A stretch of DNA of 64,000 bases from Pseudomonas sp. CFII64 (GTDB lineage Bacteria > Pseudomonadota > Gammaproteobacteria > Pseudomonadales > Pseudomonadaceae). A program made the translations under genes and the position numbers. Numbering within the stretch: the first letter of the stretch is position 1; each line of letters starts with the position of its first letter. The notes beneath the pieces were generated by a model. It ran no database searches. It had not been told where the DNA came from and worked only from the letters and a program-made list of their open reading frames with translations. Below are positions 47,600 through 54,690 of the stretch, in pieces. Location: NCBI RefSeq assembly GCF_000416235.1, contig NZ_ATLO01000009.1:24883-88882 (forward strand), read 5' to 3'.

Positions 47600-47692
47600 G
47601 TAGGAGGGGACTTGTCCCCGAAAAAGGCAGGTGCAAGCGCTGAAGATCTTCTTAGGCCGGCCCGACGCCTTCCCGGACAAGTCCGGTCCTAC
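47600..47692. repeat. Hybrid inverted REP pair
   Basis: GTAGGAGGGGACTTGTCCCC is followed by GGACAAGTCCGGTCCTACC, the same two subclasses as the pair after dxs but in swapped order. Further REP fragments lie at 47581-47598 and 47752-47780. These fill the gap between the 113-residue unknown and the structured leader at 47.9 kb. Confidence 0.75.
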
Positions 47693-47938
47693 CAAATCCT
47701 ACGCGTTGCGAAGGCATCAGGTCAGGCAGGATGTGTATCGGATGTACCGGCCTCTTCGCGGGCAAGCCTCGCACCTACGAATTCGGTGTCAATCTGAGAC
47801 ATTTCCTACGCCATGAATCGCTGTCGTTACCTCGTGGATCGCGTCTCGCATCGGTAATGTGCGCCGGTCGTTGCAGCAGCAGCGAACGGGTTTCGCAGCC
47901 TGAATCAGCAAAGGCAGACATACTTACAGAACGCTTAA

Positions 47939-48050
47939 TGGCGGCTGTATATGGGACACCTAGCGGTGTGCCGGGATGCCTTTGCCTCGGTCTGCGAACC
48001 CGTATACAGCCGCCACCCTTCGAACGCAGCGTCGTGTGGCAGTCTTTTTT
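47939..48050 (+). promoter_or_regulatory. Structured leader RNA with terminator-like hairpin (riboswitch-like layout)
   Basis: A perfect 13-bp helix joins TGGCGGCTGTATA (47939-47951) to TATACAGCCGCCA (48003-48015). Inside are a hairpin ACACC-TAGC-GGTGT (47956-47969) and a helix CGGG/CCCG (47972-47975 with 47999-48002), giving a 77-nt three-way junction. Immediately after, GCCAC (48012-48016) can pair with GTGGC (48036-48040), followed by TCTTTTTT. The first strand of this second hairpin shares GCCA with the closing helix, so the two folds compete. The coding start is 17 bases further on. Structure is read from sequence; a switching role is inferred. Confidence 0.5.
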
Positions 48051-48066
48051 GACAAAGGATATGTAC

Positions 48067-48270
48067 ATGAACAAGCCAAAACACAACTGCCCAGCCCATC
48101 AACCCCTCGATTGCCTCCACGAAGCAAAACGCCAGGGCTTCGCCTACCTCACTCCCGACGAACATCGCCTCATCGAAACCCTGCGCTGGACCAGCCACTG
48201 CGGCCGCGACCTCATCTATACCCTGGCCAAAGACCTGCGCCAGACCCGGCCTTGGGATAACCGAATTTAA
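48067..48270 (+). CDS. Small Cys/His-containing protein of unknown function
   Basis: The 67-residue protein, MNKPKHNCPAHQPLDCLHEAKRQ..., has three cysteines (8, 16, 44) and several histidines near its N-terminus (H6, C8, H11, C16, H18), which could bind a metal. The rest is helical and basic. I do not recognise a family. AAAGGA about 8 bases upstream favours the ATG at 48067 over the ATG at 48061. It lies directly behind the structured leader RNA, so its expression is probably controlled there. Confidence 0.6.
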   Translation: MNKPKHNCPAHQPLDCLHEAKRQGFAYLTPDEHRLIETLRWTSHCGRDLIYTLAKDLRQTRPWDNRI

Positions 48271-48302
48271 CCGGATCGAGCGCAATCTTTCGGAGCAAAC
48301 TG

Positions 48303-48368
48303 GTGTGGGAGCGAGCTTGCTCGCGAAGCGTCCTGACACATCGCCTCGCCAACAAGTTGGCTCCTACA
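48303..48368. repeat. REP unit upstream of the zinc-related operon
   Basis: GGGAGCGAGCTTGCTCGCGA and, inverted, a CCAACAAGTTGGCTCCTACA unit form a mixed pair in the gap between the small Cys/His gene and zrgA. Confidence 0.7.
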
Positions 48369-48393
48369 AAAATCGCCTCACTCCAACGACATA

Positions 48394-48417
48394 ATTGTTA
48401 TAAGATCACATAACGAT
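48394..48417. promoter_or_regulatory. Palindrome upstream of zrgA, possible Zur site
   Basis: ATTGTTAT (48394-48401) and ATAACGAT (48410-48417) are near-perfect inverted arms 8 bases apart, about 30 bases before the zrgA start. GTTAT/ATAAC arms recall Zur boxes, but the spacing is wider than the E. coli-type site, so the assignment is tentative. Confidence 0.45.
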
Positions 48418-48447
48418 TTTATCCAAATGTGTCCCGGAGACTGTTTT

Positions 48448-49026
48448 ATGCGCCGTCTGCTTCTTGCTCTGCCGTTCGCCCTGCTGCCGCTCGCCATCGC
48501 TCAGGCGGCTGATGAGCACGATCACGATCATGAACACGGCAGCCTCGGCGCGCATGAACACGGCGTAGGTCGCCTGGACGTGGCGCTGGAAGGTCAGAAG
48601 CTGGAATTTGAACTGGACAGCCCGGCGATGAACATCGTCGGTTTCGAGCACGAAGCCACCAGCGCCGAAGATAAAGCCAAGGTCGCCGCCGCCCGCGAAG
48701 TGTTGCTCAAGCCCAACGCATTGTTCAGCATGCCGGAAGCGGCGCAGTGTTCGGTGACCTCCTTGAAGCTGGAAAGCCCGCTGTTCGGCGACAAGCCCGA
48801 TGCCGACGACCATGACGACGCCAAGGCCGGGGAACATAACGAGCACAGCGAGATTCATGGCAACTACACCTTCGTCTGCAAGGTTCCGGCGGTGCTGAAA
48901 ACCCTCGATCTGTCGCAGATCTTCAAGTCCTTCCCAGGCACGCAAAAGCTTCAGGTGCAGCTGATTTCACCAAAAGGCCAGTCCGGCGCCGAAGTGCGCC
49001 CAAGCAACCCGAAACTGAAATTCTGA
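48448..49026 (+). CDS. zrgA: ZrgA-like periplasmic zinc-binding protein (DUF2796)
   Basis: The 192-residue secreted protein has a signal peptide cut after AIAQA. The mature start, ADEHDHDHEHGSLGAHEHG, and a second stretch, DADDHDDAKAGEHNEHSEIHG, are His/Asp-rich metal-binding tracts flanking a DUF2796 beta domain. Related proteins bind periplasmic zinc, and the PAO1 equivalent (PA4063) is, as I recall, part of a Zur-regulated operon with the three genes that follow here. The ATG at 48448 has CGGAGA 7 bases upstream. Confidence 0.84.
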   Translation: MRRLLLALPFALLPLAIAQAADEHDHDHEHGSLGAHEHGVGRLDVALEGQKLEFELDSPAMNIVGFEHEATSAEDKAKVAAAREVLLKPNALFSMPEAAQCSVTSLKLESPLFGDKPDADDHDDAKAGEHNEHSEIHGNYTFVCKVPAVLKTLDLSQIFKSFPGTQKLQVQLISPKGQSGAEVRPSNPKLKF

Positions 49027-49110
49027 TTCGGCTATTGTTGGAAACCGACCGGGCTTGCCCGGTCGTTTGATTTCAACGAACCGCGTCACGAAGCAAGCCA
49101 AGAGCAAGCC

Positions 49111-49821
49111 ATGACCCAAGCACTTATTGAATTGTCCGACCTCGGCTTCAGCTGGCCGGGGCATGCGCCGTTGCTGGACATCCCGGCATTTCGTCTGGAG
49201 CCAGGTGAAACGCTGTTCCTCAAAGGCCCCAGCGGCAGCGGCAAGACCACCCTGCTCGGCCTGCTCGGCGGCGTGCAGACACCCAATCGCGGCAGTATTC
49301 GCTTGCTGGGTCAGGAACTGACGGATTTGTCTGCCAGCGCCCGCGACCGGTTTCGGGTCGATCACACCGGTTATATTTTCCAGCAGTTCAACCTGTTGCC
49401 GTTTCTGTCGGTGCGCGAGAACGTCGAGCTGCCGTGCCACTTTTCCAACGTCCGCGCGCAGCGAGCGATTCAGCGCCACGGCAGCGTAGAGAAAGCCACC
49501 GTCACGCTATTGGCTCACTTGGGTTTGAAAGATCCGCAGATGCTCGGCCGCCGCGCCGACTCGCTGTCCATCGGCCAGCAACAACGGGTCGCCGCGGCGC
49601 GGGCCTTGATCGGTCAGCCGGAACTGGTGATCGCTGACGAGCCCACTTCCGCGCTGGATGCCGACGCCCGGGAAGCCTTCATTAAACTGCTGTTCGCTGA
49701 ATGCCGCGAAGCGGGCGCCAGCCTGTTGTTCGTCAGCCATGACCAGAGCCTGGCGCCGCTGTTCGACCGCGCGCTGTCGTTGTCCGAACTCAATCGCGCC
49801 GCCATCGCCGCAGAGGTTTGA
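49111..49821 (+). CDS. ABC transporter ATPase (LolD/MacB-like)
   Basis: The 236-residue ATPase has Walker A GPSGSGKTT at about 39-47, a signature LSIGQQQ (canonical LSGGQ) and Walker B LVIADEPTSALD. It belongs to the MacB/LolD mechanotransmission group that partners FtsX-type permeases, here the gene one base downstream. Together with ZrgA and the DUF3299 protein it forms a four-gene operon likely tied to zinc homeostasis. It is not a typical ZnuC importer; the transported or extracted cargo is unknown. Confidence 0.9.
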   Translation: MTQALIELSDLGFSWPGHAPLLDIPAFRLEPGETLFLKGPSGSGKTTLLGLLGGVQTPNRGSIRLLGQELTDLSASARDRFRVDHTGYIFQQFNLLPFLSVRENVELPCHFSNVRAQRAIQRHGSVEKATVTLLAHLGLKDPQMLGRRADSLSIGQQQRVAAARALIGQPELVIADEPTSALDADAREAFIKLLFAECREAGASLLFVSHDQSLAPLFDRALSLSELNRAAIAAEV

Positions 49822-49822
49822 G

Positions 49823-51088
49823 ATGTATCTGTTTCGTCTAGCCATGGCCAGTCTGGCTAACCGTCGCTTTACCGCTTTTCTCACCGCCTTCGCCATTGCC
49901 CTGTCGGTGTGCCTGTTGCTGGCCGTCGAGCGAGTGCGCACCGAAGCCCGCGCCAGTTTCGCCAGCACCATCAGCGGCACGGATCTGATCGTCGGCGCCC
50001 GCTCCGGCTCGGTCAACCTGCTGTTGTATTCGGTATTTCGCATCGGCAACGCCACCAACAATATTCGTTGGGACAGCTTCGAGCACTTCGCCCAGAACAA
50101 ACAGGTGAAGTGGGCAATTCCGATTTCCTTGGGCGATTCCCATCGCGGGTATCGGGTGATGGGCACCAACGAAAGCTATTTCGAGCATTACCAGTTCGGC
50201 CGCCAGCAACACCTGGAACTGGCCGAAGGCCGTGCTTTCGCCACCGATCCATTCGAAGTGGTGCTCGGCGCCGAAGTGGCTGACACCCTGAAGTACAAGC
50301 TGGGCGACAAGCTGGTACTGGCCCATGGCGTGGCGGCCATCAGTCTGGTGAAGCATGACGACAAACCCTTCACAGTGGTCGGGATTCTCAAGCGCACTGG
50401 CACGCCGGTGGATCGCACCTTGCACATAAGCCTGGCCGGCATGGAAGCGATTCATATCGATTGGCAAAACGGGGTGCCCGCCCACGGCGCAGGGCGCATT
50501 TCCGCCGATCAGGCGCGCAACATGGACCTCACGCCGCAGGCGATCACTGCATTCATGCTTGGCCTGAACAGCAAGATCGCGACGTTCAGCGTGCAGCGCG
50601 AGATCAATGAATTTCGCGGCGAGCCGATGCTGGCGATCCTGCCCGGCGTAGCGTTGCAGGAACTGTGGAGCCTGATGGGCACCGCCGAAAAAGCCTTGTT
50701 CGTGATTTCACTGTTCGTGGTGCTGACCGGTTTGATCGGCATGCTGACGGCGATTCTCACCAGCCTCAATGAACGACGCCGGGAGATGGCGATTTTGCGT
50801 TCGGTGGGCGCACGTCCCTGGCATATCGCCAGCCTGCTGGTGCTGGAAGCGTTCGCCCTGGCGCTGGCCGGCGTGGTCAGCGGCGTGGTGCTGTTGTACA
50901 TCGGCATTGCCGCGGCCCAAGGTTATGTGCAAGCCAACTACGGATTGTTTTTGCCGCTGTCATTGCCCAGTGAATATGAATGGACGCTGCTCGGCGGTAT
51001 TCTGGGCGCCGCGTTGCTGATGGGCGCTGTGCCCGCGTGGCGCGCCTATCGGCAGTCTTTGGCCGATGGCCTGTCGATCCGTTTATGA
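49823..51088 (+). CDS. FtsX/MacB-type ABC permease
   Basis: The 421-residue permease has one N-terminal membrane helix (AFLTAFAIALSVCLLLAV), a large periplasmic domain (about 40-285) and three C-terminal helices (ALFVISLFVVLTGLIGMLTAIL; LLVLEAFALALAGVVSGVVLLYIGI; LLGGILGAALLMGAVPAW), the MacB-type four-helix plan. NERRREMAILRSVGARP is the cytoplasmic coupling segment. It should work with the adjacent ATPase as a transmembrane signalling or lipoprotein/metal-handling machine. The start is the ATG at 49823, after the ATPase stop. Confidence 0.88.
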   Translation: MYLFRLAMASLANRRFTAFLTAFAIALSVCLLLAVERVRTEARASFASTISGTDLIVGARSGSVNLLLYSVFRIGNATNNIRWDSFEHFAQNKQVKWAIPISLGDSHRGYRVMGTNESYFEHYQFGRQQHLELAEGRAFATDPFEVVLGAEVADTLKYKLGDKLVLAHGVAAISLVKHDDKPFTVVGILKRTGTPVDRTLHISLAGMEAIHIDWQNGVPAHGAGRISADQARNMDLTPQAITAFMLGLNSKIATFSVQREINEFRGEPMLAILPGVALQELWSLMGTAEKALFVISLFVVLTGLIGMLTAILTSLNERRREMAILRSVGARPWHIASLLVLEAFALALAGVVSGVVLLYIGIAAAQGYVQANYGLFLPLSLPSEYEWTLLGGILGAALLMGAVPAWRAYRQSLADGLSIRL

Positions 51089-51099
51089 GGATGTTGAAC

Positions 51100-51621
51100 A
51101 TGCGCCGTCTGCTGTTCGCGGTTTTTTTAGTGGTTGCGACGCCATTGTGGGCGGCGCAAACCCGCGTATTGACCTGGGAGGAGATGATCCCGCCTGACGC
51201 ACCGAAAATCGCCCCGATCACGGCACCGATCCATGACTTGTCGAAGCTGTCCGATGCGCTGTCGGTCGAGTCAGCGCCCGCCGCGCATCAAGTGGCGCCA
51301 CACGCGCCGGTGGTCAAGGCGCTCAATGGCCAACGGGTGCGCCTGCCGGGTTATATCGTGCCGCTGGAAGTCAGCGAAGAAGGCCGGGTGATCGAGTTCC
51401 TGCTGGTCCCGTACTTCGGCGCGTGCATTCATGTGCCACCGCCGCCCTCGAACCAGATCGTGCATGTCACCAGCGAGCTGGGTGTGAAGGTTGACGAGTT
51501 GTATCAGCCGTACTGGATCGAAGGGCCGATGCAGGTCAAGGCGTCCACCAGCGAGCTGGCCGATGCCGGTTATCGAATGGAGGCCGACCAGATTCTGGTG
51601 TACGAATTGCCTGATTCATAA
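51100..51621 (+). CDS. DUF3299 periplasmic protein
   Basis: The 173-residue exported protein has a signal peptide MRRLLFAVFLVVATPLWA. The DUF3299 core reads VRLPGYIVPLEVSEEGRVIEFLLVPYFGACIHVPPPPSNQIV, where the Cys-His pair before the Pro run could bind metal. Its role is unknown, but its fixed association with the ZrgA/ABC genes points to metal handling. I use the ATG at 51100 with GAGG nine bases upstream; in-frame ATGs at 51085 and 51091 overlap the permease stop. Confidence 0.82.
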   Translation: MRRLLFAVFLVVATPLWAAQTRVLTWEEMIPPDAPKIAPITAPIHDLSKLSDALSVESAPAAHQVAPHAPVVKALNGQRVRLPGYIVPLEVSEEGRVIEFLLVPYFGACIHVPPPPSNQIVHVTSELGVKVDELYQPYWIEGPMQVKASTSELADAGYRMEADQILVYELPDS

Positions 51622-51722
51622 GTGTGAGGGCTTCAGCGCGTTTTATTGAGCTGTGTCAAAGCCGCGTTCCAGACGCGCCGTAACATTGCACACAGACACC
51701 TTGAACCGCCTTTGGAGCCCCC

Positions 51723-52409
51723 ATGAACAAGTCTTTGCTCAGCGCATCCCTCTTCGCGCTCGCACTCAGTGCCCCGCTCGTAGCCCAGGCTCACGAAGCA
51801 GGCGATATCATCGTCCGTGCCGGCGTCGCGCACGTTGAGCCAAACGAAGACAGCGGCGAGGTGAAACTCGACGGCACGAAAGTGTCCGGCACCAAAGCGA
51901 CTCTGGATGGCGATAACCAGCTGGGTCTGACCTTCGCTTACATGCTGACCCCGCACATTGGCCTTGAGCTGTTGGCGGCATCGCCGTTCAACCACACCGT
52001 TTCGGTCAAGGGCCTTGGCCCGGGCCTGGATGGCAAACTGGCAGACGTCAAACAGCTGCCACCGACGTTATCGCTGCAGTACTACCCAATGGAACCGTCG
52101 TCGAAGTTCCAGCCGTACGCCGGTATCGGTATCAACTACACCACCTTCTTCGATGCGGACCTGACTGGCACGCGTAAAAGCGAAGGCTTCAGCAACCTCA
52201 AGCTGAAGGATTCGTTCGGTCTGGCGGGTCAAGTCGGTATGGACTACATGTTGACCGACAGAGTCATGCTCAACGCCTCGGTCTGGTACGTCGATATCGA
52301 CACCAAAGCCAGCGTAGACGGCCCATCTGCCCTGAGCGTCGGCAAGACCAAAGTCAGCGTCGATGTCGATCCATGGGTTTACATGGTCGGCGTTGGTTAC
52401 AAATTCTGA
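51723..52409 (+). CDS. oprG: OmpW family outer-membrane protein (OprG)
   Basis: A 228-residue eight-stranded beta-barrel. A 23-residue signal peptide ends in VAQA, followed by HEAGDIIVRAGVAHVEPNED. LSLQYYPMEPSSKFQPYAGIGINYTTFFD and the C-terminal VYMVGVGYKF with terminal Phe are OmpW signatures. OprG is proposed to pass small hydrophobic molecules or amino acids. The gene has its own terminator. Confidence 0.92.
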   Translation: MNKSLLSASLFALALSAPLVAQAHEAGDIIVRAGVAHVEPNEDSGEVKLDGTKVSGTKATLDGDNQLGLTFAYMLTPHIGLELLAASPFNHTVSVKGLGPGLDGKLADVKQLPPTLSLQYYPMEPSSKFQPYAGIGINYTTFFDADLTGTRKSEGFSNLKLKDSFGLAGQVGMDYMLTDRVMLNASVWYVDIDTKASVDGPSALSVGKTKVSVDVDPWVYMVGVGYKF

Positions 52410-52432
52410 TACCCGACGGGGAAATCAGAAAC

Positions 52433-52461
52433 AAAAAAAGCACCTTCACGGTGCTTTTTTT
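52433..52461. terminator. Terminator after oprG
   Basis: AAAAAAAGCACC / GGTGCTTTTTTT stem with a TTCAC loop. It is a strong Rho-independent terminator that works in both directions for convergent oprG and the epimerase gene. Confidence 0.9.
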
Positions 52462-52488
52462 ATGCCTGGATTCTGCCCCTGCCGCGAA

Positions 52489-53418
52489 TCAACGCCCCAG
52501 CAGTTTTGCCAGGCCGACGGTCAACGGAGTCGGTTCATCGAGGATGAACCGGGCCAACAACCGCTGATTGTTGGCCCGGGAATGCTTGATGTCCCCGGAA
52601 CGCGGGTCTTTGTAGGTGATTTCCGGCAGCTGGCCAACGACGTCGGACAAGGCACCCAGCAACTGATTGAGCGAGGTTGTCTTGTTCAGACCGACGTTGA
52701 ATGCGCGCTCTTCAGGCTGAGGCATTTCCAGCGCCTGGGTCAGCAGCTTGACCAGATCGCCCACGTAGAAAAAGTCGCGCGTCTGTTCGCCATCGCCAAA
52801 CACGGCAATCGGCAGCCCCTTCTCGGCGCGCTCGGCAAAAATGCTGATCACCCCCGAGTAAGGCGACGATGGGTCCTGGCGCGGACCGAAGATATTGAAG
52901 AAGCGAAAAATCACTGGTTCAAGAGCGTGTTGGCGGCGATAGAAATCCAGGTAGTGCTCGCTGGAAAGCTTGTCCGACGCGTAGGGCGTCAGCGGAGCCT
53001 TGGGCGTGTCTTCGCTGATTGCCTGACCTTCGCCGTTATTGCCGTAAATCGCCGCGCTGGACGCAAACACCACACGCTTGATGCCTGCCTGACGCATGGC
53101 TTCGCAAACGTTCAGGGTGCCGATGAAATTGCTCTGGTGCGTGCGAACCGGGTCGTCCACCGACGCCTGAACCGACGCGACGGCCGCCAGATGCGCAACG
53201 GCCTGACAACCTTCAGCGGCGCGCGCCACCAGGGCGGCATCGGCGACATCGCCTTCGATCAGCTCCACACGCGGATTGTCCAGGGGCAGGTTGCTGCGCT
53301 TGCCGGTGGAAAGGTCATCGAGAATGCGTACGCGGTAGCCTTTGGCAAGCAGCGCATCGGTAAGGTGAGAGCCAATAAAACCGGCACCGCCGGTGATCAG
53401 AACAGGGGCTTCAGACAT
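52489..53418 (-). CDS. NAD-dependent sugar-nucleotide epimerase (UDP-glucose 4-epimerase family)
   Basis: The 309-residue extended SDR protein has the Rossmann motif VLITGGAGFIGSHLTDALL, ASSAAIYGNNGEG with the catalytic Ser, the Tyr-x3-Lys pair in YASDKLSSEHY, and RFFNIFGPRQDPSSPYSGVIS. It probably epimerises a UDP-hexose used for surface polysaccharide. The ATG at 53418 overlaps the 3' end of the following upstream gene by 8 bases. PAO1 carries the same pair (PA4068-PA4069) beside oprG. Confidence 0.9.
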   Translation of the reverse strand: MSEAPVLITGGAGFIGSHLTDALLAKGYRVRILDDLSTGKRSNLPLDNPRVELIEGDVADAALVARAAEGCQAVAHLAAVASVQASVDDPVRTHQSNFIGTLNVCEAMRQAGIKRVVFASSAAIYGNNGEGQAISEDTPKAPLTPYASDKLSSEHYLDFYRRQHALEPVIFRFFNIFGPRQDPSSPYSGVISIFAERAEKGLPIAVFGDGEQTRDFFYVGDLVKLLTQALEMPQPEERAFNVGLNKTTSLNQLLGALSDVVGQLPEITYKDPRSGDIKHSRANNQRLLARFILDEPTPLTVGLAKLLGR

Positions 53419-54295
53419 GTCGGTAATAGCGGTCCAGTAAGCTTGGCAACCCGGCACGCCATGCGCGCGGCTTGATGCCAAAGGTATGAAGGATTTTTTT
53501 GCAGGCCAGCACGCCGTGTTGCGGCTCTTCTGCGGCGTCCGGCCGTGCGGCGTGAGCCTGGGCGGTGGGCGCTTCGATGGCCAGCGGATGCAGCGGGCTG
53601 GCTTCGGTGATGATTGCCTGACCCAGGGCCAGCGGCGTGGTCGCTTCGTGGCCGGCGTAATGGTACGTGCCCCACAACGGCGCTTCGCAATCGAGCTGCT
53701 TGAGCACGGCAATAATCACCCGCGCGGCGTCGTCGACAGGCGTTGGATTGCCACGGCGGTCATCGGCCAGCAGCAATTCTTCGGGGGATTCGGCCCGGGT
53801 CAGGAAACGGCCCAGCACGCCGTCGGCGCTGTCATCGAGCAACCAGCCAAAACGCAGCAGTACATGTTGCGGGCAGGTCGCGCGCACGCTTTGTTCGATA
53901 CGCCACAGCGCCTGACCGCGCAGGCCCAGCGGCACCGGCTCGTCTTTTTCGCTGTAGGCGGTCGCGCGCGAGCCATCGAAGACCCGATAGCTCGAAGGCT
54001 GAAACAGGACGATGTTGTGGTGCTGGCACAGCTCGGCGAGACGCTCCACGGAGCGCTCCTGGCTGGACAGCCGCAGTTCGCTAACCGTTTCGGCCTGGAA
54101 CCAGTCGAAGTAGTAAGCAAGGTTGATCAAGGCATCGGGACGGGTGTCATCGAGCAGTTGCGTCAGACTCGCTGCATCCCAGCCGTCTTGCGGCGGACGC
54201 GGCGCGAGGAAACCAATGTCTTCCTCGGCACCCAGACGAATCAGCGCCTGCCCGAGGGCATTCCCGCCGCCCAACAGCATAAGGCGCATTCGCAT
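53411..54295 (-). CDS. RmlD-like sugar-nucleotide reductase family protein
   Basis: A 294-residue SDR with Rossmann start LMLLGGGNALGQALIRLG, then FQPSSYRVFDGSRATAYSEKDEPVPLGLRGQALWRIEQSV in place of the usual SSDYVFDG/YGxSK of RmlD, and RFGWLLDDSADGVLGRFL. The catalytic Tyr is not in the standard context, so it may be a divergent or regulatory member. It is coupled by overlap to the epimerase gene. The start at 54295 (MRMRLMLL) is preferred; the 44-codon extension looks like leader sequence. Confidence 0.78.
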   Translation of the reverse strand: MRMRLMLLGGGNALGQALIRLGAEEDIGFLAPRPPQDGWDAASLTQLLDDTRPDALINLAYYFDWFQAETVSELRLSSQERSVERLAELCQHHNIVLFQPSSYRVFDGSRATAYSEKDEPVPLGLRGQALWRIEQSVRATCPQHVLLRFGWLLDDSADGVLGRFLTRAESPEELLLADDRRGNPTPVDDAARVIIAVLKQLDCEAPLWGTYHYAGHEATTPLALGQAIITEASPLHPLAIEAPTAQAHAARPDAAEEPQHGVLACKKILHTFGIKPRAWRAGLPSLLDRYYRHV

Positions 54296-54690
54296 AGAGT
54301 CAGCAGGCTCGGTATCAAAATTCAATGAAATATTATGTGTTAAAACGCCTGCAAACATATCACGTTGCCGCTTAACCCCCAACCGTTTGGCGGCGTGGGA
54401 TTTTTCCGGTTTTTCAAGACAATCCACCAGTGGTTCATTGCTCCCCGCTGGAGATTCTATAGCCGGAATGTCCAGACGTCAGGTAGACGGGCTTTTGTGG
54501 GAGAGGACTTGTCCTCGAAAGCCAGCCGGGACAACCCTGATCTATCTGACCCACATGCTTTGCTGAAACTACCGTCATCGAGGACAAGTCCTCTCCCACA
54601 GGAGCTAACGCTCCAACAAGATCCGGTACCAGATCCGAGCCCGATCAGAGGCTCTTGCAACTTGGTAACAGCCCCCTCATTAATTGCCTC
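54296..54690. repeat. Intergenic region with an inverted REP pair
   Basis: At 54496-54600 a TGTGGGAGAGGACTTGTCCT unit faces its reverse complement. The upstream part, 54296-54495, is relatively AT-rich near 54320-54370 and should contain promoters for the epimerase pair. No gene. Confidence 0.7.

Noticed and set aside
47939..48015. 77-nt element ending in CCA, considered as a tRNA
   Set aside because: The closing helix is 13 bp, there is no T-psi-C arm or anticodon arm of normal size, and the CCA belongs to the helix itself.
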